From JABMMZ01 sp040386935 (GTDB lineage Bacteria; Bacteroidota; Bacteroidia; NS11-12g; UBA955): 12,562 nucleotides of DNA. Positions within the stretch are counted from its first letter, which is position 1, and each line of letters starts with the position of its first letter. Shown piece by piece: positions 6,521 to 12,562 of this stretch. A program made the position numbers and the translations under genes. Where the stretch lies: positions 1 to 12,562 of the forward strand of contig JAZKEQ010000019.1 in the NCBI GenBank assembly GCA_040386935.1. Direction: 5' to 3'. The notes below the pieces were generated by a model, which searched no databases, was not told the origin of the DNA, and worked only from the letters and a program-made list of their open reading frames with translations.

Positions 6521-7705
6521 TTATGATTTTATACCTTCTATAAATGCTTTGGTAACTGTTTTGATATTGATTTTATCAAGAATAATAGCTTTTGAATAAC
6601 TCCCCATTGCAATCATATCTGCATGGAAAACTTTTTTTATGGCTTCTGCCAAACTGTTTAAATCATTGTCCTTAAAATAAGCGCCATTTTTTTCATCAAA
6701 TACCAAATGCTTTTCGGTACCATCCGCAACAGAGCAAATAATCGGCAGGCCATGAATCATGGCTTCGTTAATAGATAATCCGCCCATGCCGGCCAGCACA
6801 TAAATGCCCGATTGTAAAAATTCTATTGACTGTGCTTCTCCTTCATAGATAGCACCTTTAAAACTGACATAAGCATCAAGATTCAAATCATTGACAAGTG
6901 ATTTTAGAGCCTTTTCTTCTTCTCCTTTGCCAATAATCACCAATTCAATTTCAGGGAAATCATTTTTTAATAAATTGACAGCTTTTATAATGAGATCTAC
7001 ATTCTTCCATTTAACCAATCTGCCTACATGAATTAAACGGTATTTTTTGCGTTTGAGTTCATGGAAATTTTGATTGACAGAAAGAATTGTTTGTAAAATA
7101 TCTTCAGTATCGGGCGAATTGTAAGTGGTTGTAATGCGCTCTCTTTTTAAACCGTAAGAATGAATGATATCAACACCTTGCTCAGTATACAACAAAGATT
7201 TATCGATGATAAAAGTATACAACACCTTACGCAATAGTTTTAGATTCAGAAAGGCCAGTTTACTTTTAAAAATAGCTTCGCTTTTTTGACTTTCTACACA
7301 GCGCTTTTCAAAGTCAGAAAATATTTCATGGTAGCCGGGTACTGTGAAGGGAATTTCCCTTGCAATCAATTGAATTTTATTTCTTTTGATATAAAAAAGC
7401 AAAGCAGGAGAGAATATGTAGGTTAAAAAATATGGCCATCCGCTGATAATAGCAGAAGGTTTCTCTTCAATTAAAACTTTCTTAAAATCCTTAAAAAATG
7501 GTTTTCCATACCATTGTTTTGTTTCCTCAAGATGAATCACTTTGAATTCAATACCATCAAATGATTCATGAACACCGCTGCCCAATGTTGTACTCTTATT
7601 TTTGGGGATAATAACGATCACCTCAATGTCATTACCACTATTGATTTTATTCAATAATTTGACCAGATAATGTGGCAAACCGCTAAAAATGAAGACAACT
7701 CTCAA
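6521..7705 (-). CDS. GT-B fold glycosyltransferase, GT4-like (394 aa), TTG start
   Basis: This cytoplasmic or membrane-associated enzyme should transfer a sugar from a nucleotide-sugar donor to a cell-surface glycan or lipid acceptor. The N-terminal Rossmann half starts RVVFIFSGLPHYL (2-14), with IIPKN (32-36). The donor-binding half begins with HVGRLVKWKNVDLIIKAV (226-243), then ELVIIGKGEEEKAL (254-267) and the GT4-type loop AGMGGLSINEAMIHGLPII (305-323) with conserved Glu314. The first Glu of the usual EX7E motif is replaced by Gly306. The start must be TTG at 7705: the first beta strand begins there, a stop lies two codons upstream, and the first internal Met is residue 307. Acceptor and donor cannot be read from the sequence. 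It stands alone and is divergent from the protease gene, so it may modify surface proteins or polysaccharide; that is inference. Confidence 0.9.
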   Translation of the reverse strand: MRVVFIFSGLPHYLVKLLNKINSGNDIEVIVIIPKNKSTTLGSGVHESFDGIEFKVIHLEETKQWYGKPFFKDFKKVLIEEKPSAIISGWPYFLTYIFSPALLFYIKRNKIQLIAREIPFTVPGYHEIFSDFEKRCVESQKSEAIFKSKLAFLNLKLLRKVLYTFIIDKSLLYTEQGVDIIHSYGLKRERITTTYNSPDTEDILQTILSVNQNFHELKRKKYRLIHVGRLVKWKNVDLIIKAVNLLKNDFPEIELVIIGKGEEEKALKSLVNDLNLDAYVSFKGAIYEGEAQSIEFLQSGIYVLAGMGGLSINEAMIHGLPIICSVADGTEKHLVFDEKNGAYFKDNDLNSLAEAIKKVFHADMIAMGSYSKAIILDKINIKTVTKAFIEGIKS

Positions 7706-7711
7706 GGATTA

Positions 7712-7742
7712 CAAACCTACATAAAATTTCAGATGAAAGAAA
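7712..7742 (-). promoter_or_regulatory. Candidate promoter of the glycosyltransferase gene, near-leaderless
   Basis: On the minus strand TTTC (7742-7739), 19 nt, then TAGGTTTG (7719-7712), a perfect -7 element with one mismatch in the -33 element. Only 6 nt separate the -7 element from the TTG start codon, so the mRNA would have almost no leader. Confidence 0.5.
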
Positions 7743-7768
7743 GCAGGTTTGCACGCTTATTAAATCAA

Positions 7769-7800
7769 TTTGGTTTTATTAGAACAATATTTTACATTCG
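7769..7800 (+). promoter_or_regulatory. Candidate promoter of the giant protease gene, very short leader
   Basis: TTTG (7769-7772), 20 nt, then TACATTCG (7793-7800), one mismatch from TAnnTTTG. The ATG follows after 9 nt, implying a leader of only a few nucleotides. It is arranged back-to-back with the glycosyltransferase promoter, without overlap. Confidence 0.5.
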
Positions 7801-7809
7801 TTTTCTATC

Positions 7810-10800
7810 ATGGTAAAAGTTCTAAAAATTTATCTTTTGATCACTGTTATTTTCAGTGGCTTGAACCTTAATGCCCAAGCGGAAGATTATGAAAAAGGGC
7901 AATTATTTGCTCAGATCAAAACAGGAAAAATGCTGTTGTATCAGACTGCAGGACCACTCAATAATGACCAATATAAAGAATTTGGTATTACAGGATTTAG
8001 TAAAGCTTTTAAAATTAATGAGGAACCGTTGAACCGGATTTTCCTTGTCACGTTTACCAATACAGAAAAAATAGATGATTTGATTCAACAGCTACAAACC
8101 TCAGGCATGTACGATTATGTTGAAAAAGTGCCAAGATACACTCTGCATTATACACCCAACGATTTACAAAGCGTACAATGGCATCTAAATAAAATCATGG
8201 CTCAAAATGCCTGGGATATTCAAAAAGGCAAAAGCAGTATTGTTATTGGTTTAGTGGATGATGCATTGGATACAGCCCATCAGGATTTAGAACCCATTGT
8301 ATGGCGCAATAAAAATGAAATAAGAGGCAATGGAATAGACGATGATGGCAATGGTTATACAGATGATTATATCGGTTGGGATTTTGCTGACAATGATAAT
8401 GATCCCAGTTCAGGTAGTAGTTTAAAACACGGCACACACTGTGGAGGTATAGCAGCAGCAAAAACCGATAACAGTACAGGTATTGCATCCATAGGATTTG
8501 GTTGTCAACTGATGATAGCAAAAATTGGAAAAGCCGGTTATAGCTATTTATTCAGTCCTTATCAGGGTGTCGAATATGCCATCATTAATAAAGCCAATGT
8601 CATTAGTATGAGTTGGGGTGGAGGTGGTTATTCATACACCTATCAATTGATTTTCGACAATGCCTATAAAAAAGGAATCGTTTGTGTGGCAGCAGCAGGT
8701 AACAGTTCAACAAGTATTACATCATTTCCTGCCGGTTATAATCATGTTATAGCAGTAGGTTCAACAACCTCAGGAGATGTTGTTTCAGGGTTTTCTAATT
8801 ATGGCACCTGGGTTGATGTAATGGCCCCGGGTAGTGGCATATACAGCACCTTGCCCGGCAATAGTTATGGCAATTTAAGTGGTACTTCTATGGCATGTCC
8901 ATTGGTATCGGGTCTATGCGCTTTAATGTTGTCTAAAAACCCAAATGCTAGTCCCGATGAAATTGAAAAATGTTTAAAAAGCGGATGTGATAATATCAAT
9001 TCAAATAATTCAGGATTCATAGGACAAATGGGTGCAGGCAGAATCAATGCAGAGAACAGTTTGAAATGCATGAAGCCCATAACAGCAGATTTCACTTCAA
9101 ATTTTACAAGAATTTGCCAAGGCGATACCATTCAGTTTTTTGATAAAAGTAGTCCGACACCCGCAGCTATTAAGTGGATTTTTCAAGGCGGAACACCGGC
9201 TACATCACTATTGACAAACCCCAAAGTGAGATACGCAAGTAATGGGATATACGATGTACAGTTAATTGCTTTCGGCAATAACTTTAGCGATACAATCATC
9301 AGGAAACAATATGTTACTGTTTCGAAACCAACAGCAATATTATCAGGAATAAGAACAATTTTTGAGGGAAATTCTACAACTATTCAGGTTGATTTTACCG
9401 GCAATGCCCCCTGGAGTGTCACCTATTCAGACGGAACAATTTCAACAACCCTCAACAATATAACTGTAACACCTTATTACATCAGTGTTAAGCCAATAGT
9501 AAATACGAATTATACACTCACAGCAATGAGTGACAGGGGTTGCAGTGGGATAATATCTGGAGCAGCGAGTGTAAATGTCAAGAAAGCAAGCAACAATTGC
9601 AGCAACGCGTTAAAGTATCAGTTGTCACTGGGCGGAGCATTGGATGATTTCGGTTATGATATTTCTGAAGACGCCAATAATAATGTGTATGTATCTGGTA
9701 ATACTTTAAATTATGGTAACGGTGATGGGTACTTTGCAAAGTTTAACAGCGATGGCAACTTAGTATGGTTTAAAACATATGGAGGTAGTGCAAATGATGT
9801 GATATATAAACACATGCAAACTCCTGATAAAGGTGCTTTGTTAATAGGCTTTACCTATAGTTACGGAGCAGGATCACAAGATGTAATGATTATTAAAGTT
9901 GATACTTCAGGAACAGTGCAGTGGAGCAAAACAGTTGGTGGTTCAGGAGATGATTGGGGTTGGAATGCTGCTGTGACAAGCGATGGGGGTTATTATGTTT
10001 ATGGCGCCACAACAACTTATGGCGCAGGTGATTTTGACAATTATTTAATTAAAATCGATAAGAATGGCAATTTAAAATGGACCAAAACTTACGGAAACAG
10101 TTACTATAGCACGATGTCTGGCCTGGCAACATTTGATGATGGAAGTGCTGTCTTTTGCTCTAATTACAGAACATCAACTAGTGGCGATAACTTAGTGGCT
10201 AAAATAGATTCAGTTGGTAATCTTGTTTGGAGCAAAAGATTCGGAGGGTCTTTCAATGACGCGCCTTATAAATTAACAAAAGGGAATGATAATAATATTT
10301 ATGTTGTAGGAGCTGAAAGAACAAGTTCAACAAATCAGGAAATGTTTGTAGCCTGTTTTACACCATCAGGCAATACAAAATGGATTAAATCCATCAATGG
10401 GGCTGGTAATGAATCTTTCTACAGTGTTGAACCCGATGGTGATGATATAATAATCAGTGGCTTTACAGATACCTATGGCAATGGATTGTCTGATATCAGC
10501 ATGATTAAAATGGATACCTCCGGCAACATACTTTTTTCAAAAACAATTGGCGGTACAAAAGAAGAAGTATCGCTTAGTTTAATTAAATCAACTGATGGAG
10601 CTTATTATTCGGCCGGTCACACAAAATCATTTACAAATGGCAATAACGATATTTTTATTAATAAGTTTAACTGCACACCAATAGTTGGATGTAATGAGAA
10701 GGATTATACACCAACAACAGGTAATTTTAATCTCCCATTATCTGATGAGAATCAATCTGTATCAACAGGCGGAACTTTAAATACACAAACTATATCAGCA

Positions 10801-12562
10801 ACCAAAAGAAGTTTAGGTGTTACTTATCAATGTAAAACAACAGGCAGTTCAAGTTGCCTTAAAGTAGATAATTTCACTAAAATAAGTTCAACAACTCCGG
10901 GTTTTACAGGACAATTAAAAGATGGCGATTACTTCGGACAAGCAGTAAGAAATATAGGTGATTTTGATGGGGATGGTATTAATGATATTGCAGTTGGGGC
11001 ACAACTAGATGATGATGGCGGGTCGAACCAAGGGGCAATATATCTGATGATGCTAAATGCCAATGGTACAATCAAATCAAAACAAAAAATAAGTGCAACT
11101 CAGGGTGGTTTTACAGGCAGCCTTTCAGGACATAATTTTTTTGGATCAAGTGTTGCCAGAATTAAGGATTTAGATGGTGATGGTTTTGATGATATAGCAG
11201 TTGGTCAAATTTATGATAATACAGGTACAACGAGAGCAGGTGCCGTTTGGATTCTGTTTATGAAAGCAGATGGCACAGTTAAATCACATCAAAAAATTGC
11301 GAATGGCACAGGTGGCTTCCCTTCAGTTTTAGATGCGGATGATAATTTTGGAATAGATATAACTGATATGGGAGATATAGATGGGGATGGCAGCACTGAT
11401 ATTGCTGTTGGCGCTCATCTAGATGATGATGGCGGCACAGATAGAGGAGCAGTCTATATTTTATATTTAAAGAATGATGGAACTGTCAAATCATACAAGA
11501 AAATTAGCGCAACATCAGGTGGATTCAGCGGCACTCTTAGAAATGGCGATGGATTTGGTTATGGATTAGCAAGTAAAACAGGTGATTTTAATAATGATGG
11601 CATTAATGATCTATTAGTAGGATCAAGAAATGACGATGATGGGGGAACTGATCGCGGTGCTGTTTGGTTTTTATATTTGAATAGTAGCGAAACTGTAATA
11701 GGACAAAAAAAATTGAGCAGTACATCGACAGGACTCAGTTCAAAACTCAATAATTCTGATTATTTTGGTTCAGGCGTTGAGGTGGTAGGTGATATCAATA
11801 ATGACAATATTGATGATATTCTCGTATCTGCTCCGGGCGATAAGGATGGGGCAACTAATGCAGGAGCAGTTTGGTTGCTATTAATGACAAAAGATTACGA
11901 TATTAATTCTACTATTAAAATCAGTAAGCTAAGTCAACAGGTGATTAATAATCAAATTGACGCATCTGATTATATGGGTTGGAAAGTATCTTTTCTGAAT
12001 GATATAGACAATAATGGATTTAAAGAGATTGTTACCGGAGCAATGTTAGATGATGATGGGGGAACCGATCGTGGTGCAGTTTATATTCTGAATCTCTCCG
12101 ACTCATGTAAATACAAATGCATCAACCCGGGATTTCAATCCAAAATTAGTGGGACACAGGGCGGTTTTACAGGTAGTCTAGATAATAGCGATAGATTTGG
12201 AGCAGGTGTAAATGGCATTGGCGATATTGATAAAGATGGGGTACAGGACATCGCTATTTGTGCAGATTCAGATGATGATGGTGGCACTAATCTGGGGGCT
12301 ATCTGGATTGTATTAATGAATGCCAACGGCACTGTTAAATCACAAAGTAAAATAAGCGCAACACAAGGGGGCTTTTCAGGAAATATTACCAATGGTCTGT
12401 ACTTTGGAATCAGAATAGTGCCATTAGGAGATTTAAACAGTGACGGTGTTCCTGATATTGCTGTAGGGCATCATTATGAAAGCTCAGTAACGACAAGAGC
12501 AGGCGCAGTATGGATATTGTTTTTAAATGCAGATGGTACAGTAAAGTCACATCAAAAAATAA
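7810..12562 (+). CDS. Giant secreted subtilisin-like (S8) protease with propeller and FG-GAP repeats, first 1584 residues, 3' end outside window
   Basis: One uninterrupted frame from the ATG at 7810 to the right edge. Residues 1-21 are a signal peptide (ending LNLNAQA) and about 22-125 a propeptide-like region. The S8 domain spans about 128-423: Asp150 in IGLVDDALD, a probable calcium loop GNGIDDDGNGYTDDY (from 173) before GWDF, His207 in KHGTHCGG, oxyanion Asn298 in AAAGNSS, and Ser360 in SGTSMACPLVSG. All catalytic residues are present. Next come a PKD-like domain (426-505), an Ig-like domain (506-592), seven propeller-type repeats (604-955), a linker with several Cys, and FG-GAP repeats from residue 1024. 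An active, surface-exposed or secreted protease with large adhesive or substrate-binding extensions is inferred, probably with a T9SS sorting domain beyond the window. Its target is unknown; adhesin processing or nutrient acquisition are both possible. Confidence 0.93.
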   Translation, partial: MVKVLKIYLLITVIFSGLNLNAQAEDYEKGQLFAQIKTGKMLLYQTAGPLNNDQYKEFGITGFSKAFKINEEPLNRIFLVTFTNTEKIDDLIQQLQTSGMYDYVEKVPRYTLHYTPNDLQSVQWHLNKIMAQNAWDIQKGKSSIVIGLVDDALDTAHQDLEPIVWRNKNEIRGNGIDDDGNGYTDDYIGWDFADNDNDPSSGSSLKHGTHCGGIAAAKTDNSTGIASIGFGCQLMIAKIGKAGYSYLFSPYQGVEYAIINKANVISMSWGGGGYSYTYQLIFDNAYKKGIVCVAAAGNSSTSITSFPAGYNHVIAVGSTTSGDVVSGFSNYGTWVDVMAPGSGIYSTLPGNSYGNLSGTSMACPLVSGLCALMLSKNPNASPDEIEKCLKSGCDNINSNNSGFIGQMGAGRINAENSLKCMKPITADFTSNFTRICQGDTIQFFDKSSPTPAAIKWIFQGGTPATSLLTNPKVRYASNGIYDVQLIAFGNNFSDTIIRKQYVTVSKPTAILSGIRTIFEGNSTTIQVDFTGNAPWSVTYSDGTISTTLNNITVTPYYISVKPIVNTNYTLTAMSDRGCSGIISGAASVNVKKASNNCSNALKYQLSLGGALDDFGYDISEDANNNVYVSGNTLNYGNGDGYFAKFNSDGNLVWFKTYGGSANDVIYKHMQTPDKGALLIGFTYSYGAGSQDVMIIKVDTSGTVQWSKTVGGSGDDWGWNAAVTSDGGYYVYGATTTYGAGDFDNYLIKIDKNGNLKWTKTYGNSYYSTMSGLATFDDGSAVFCSNYRTSTSGDNLVAKIDSVGNLVWSKRFGGSFNDAPYKLTKGNDNNIYVVGAERTSSTNQEMFVACFTPSGNTKWIKSINGAGNESFYSVEPDGDDIIISGFTDTYGNGLSDISMIKMDTSGNILFSKTIGGTKEEVSLSLIKSTDGAYYSAGHTKSFTNGNNDIFINKFNCTPIVGCNEKDYTPTTGNFNLPLSDENQSVSTGGTLNTQTISATKRSLGVTYQCKTTGSSSCLKVDNFTKISSTTPGFTGQLKDGDYFGQAVRNIGDFDGDGINDIAVGAQLDDDGGSNQGAIYLMMLNANGTIKSKQKISATQGGFTGSLSGHNFFGSSVARIKDLDGDGFDDIAVGQIYDNTGTTRAGAVWILFMKADGTVKSHQKIANGTGGFPSVLDADDNFGIDITDMGDIDGDGSTDIAVGAHLDDDGGTDRGAVYILYLKNDGTVKSYKKISATSGGFSGTLRNGDGFGYGLASKTGDFNNDGINDLLVGSRNDDDGGTDRGAVWFLYLNSSETVIGQKKLSSTSTGLSSKLNNSDYFGSGVEVVGDINNDNIDDILVSAPGDKDGATNAGAVWLLLMTKDYDINSTIKISKLSQQVINNQIDASDYMGWKVSFLNDIDNNGFKEIVTGAMLDDDGGTDRGAVYILNLSDSCKYKCINPGFQSKISGTQGGFTGSLDNSDRFGAGVNGIGDIDKDGVQDIAICADSDDDGGTNLGAIWIVLMNANGTVKSQSKISATQGGFSGNITNGLYFGIRIVPLGDLNSDGVPDIAVGHHYESSVTTRAGAVWILFLNADGTVKSHQKI
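9619..10674 (+). repeat. Seven propeller-type repeats (50-52 aa each) within the giant protease
   Basis: Units begin near 9619, 9775, 9931, 10087, 10237, 10390 and 10543. Each follows the pattern [T/R]-x-G-G-S-x-x-D, a strand with SDGGYYVYG or NNIYVVG, a YG-x-G segment, then a strand ending KID-x-x-GNL-x-W-x-K. Seven copies of about 51 residues fit a closed seven-bladed beta-propeller (SBBP or delta-60-like). Blade boundaries are by eye. Some units lack parts of the pattern; blade 4, for example, has YGNS in place of YGGS. Confidence 0.75.
10879..12555 (+). repeat. Eight FG-GAP (integrin-alpha type) repeats, about 69 aa, array continues past the window
   Basis: Repeats begin at 10879, 11086, 11293, 11500, 11710, 11917, 12142 and 12349, with a ninth starting at 12556. 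Six of the eight are exactly 207 nt; repeat 4 is 210 and repeat 6 is 225. The unit is KISATxGGFxGxL-x-FG-x-GD-[IF]-DGDG-x-DIAVGA-x-DDDGGTDRGAVYIL. The calcium loop (DFDGDGIND, DLDGDGFDD, DIDGDGSTD) is well kept in repeats 1-3 and changed in repeats 4-6 (DFNNDGIND, DINNDNIDD, DIDNNGFKE). Such repeats build integrin-like propellers for protein or glycan binding. Confidence 0.88.

Noticed and set aside
8243..9131. Minus-strand open frames opposite the S8 protease domain
   Set aside because: The plus strand here encodes the intact catalytic domain, and the opposite frames show no meaningful composition.
11559..12392. Minus-strand open frames opposite the FG-GAP repeats (63 and 85 residues), which resemble each other
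   Set aside because: Their similarity simply mirrors the repeats on the coding strand; they have no promoter or signal of their own.
9619..12555. Regular repeats considered as a CRISPR array or tandem DNA satellite
   Set aside because: The periods (about 153 and 207 nt) are multiples of three, the conservation is at protein level with many synonymous differences, and the reading frame is open throughout.

Overview
The window looks like a chromosomal segment of a Bacteroidota bacterium, most like Chitinophagia/Sphingobacteriia. The evidence is AT-rich spacers, promoters of the TTTG-N19/20-TAnnTTTG type, very weak Shine-Dalgarno signals, signal peptides ending in xAQ, SPII lipoproteins, and secreted proteins ending in a type IX secretion (T9SS) sorting domain. 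Almost everything encoded here is exported or surface-exposed. No RNA genes, mobile elements, CRISPR arrays or origins were seen.

Layout. (1) Positions 1-1537, minus strand: the N-terminal 512 residues of a large secreted repeat protein (putative adhesin) that runs off the left edge. (2) 1538-2205: an AT-rich divergent spacer with a promoter at each end. (3) 2206-3267 and 3603-4664, plus strand: two tandem paralogous secreted proteins, both 353 residues, each with its own promoter and terminator. (4) 4844-6450: a compact probable operon of a small basic lipoprotein, a DUF4382-type lipoprotein with a C-terminal regulatory-like beta domain, and a small outer-membrane beta-barrel protein, closed by a terminator. 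(5) 6521-7705, minus strand: a GT-B (GT4-like) glycosyltransferase with a TTG start. (6) 7810 to the right edge: the first 1584 residues of a giant secreted protein: signal peptide, propeptide, subtilisin-like (S8) protease, PKD-like and Ig-like domains, seven propeller-type repeats, a linker, and eight FG-GAP (integrin-alpha type) repeats of about 69 residues. It is still open at the end of the window.

The most notable signal is regulatory. The promoters of the left adhesin and of both tandem T9SS proteins carry a nearly identical 16-bp inverted repeat (TAGTA-N6-TACTA, 13 of 16 positions invariant) between the -33 and -7 elements. No copy was noticed at the other promoters. This suggests one regulator co-controls these three surface-protein genes. 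A second point is the divergent glycosyltransferase/protease spacer, where both predicted -7 elements lie only 6-9 nt from the start codons, suggesting leaderless or nearly leaderless mRNAs.

Working picture: a surface-protein locus with adhesin-like proteins, T9SS cargo, an envelope lipoprotein/porin-like operon and a giant protease-adhesin. The link between the genes is inferred from location, export signals and shared promoter elements; no metabolic pathway is visible.
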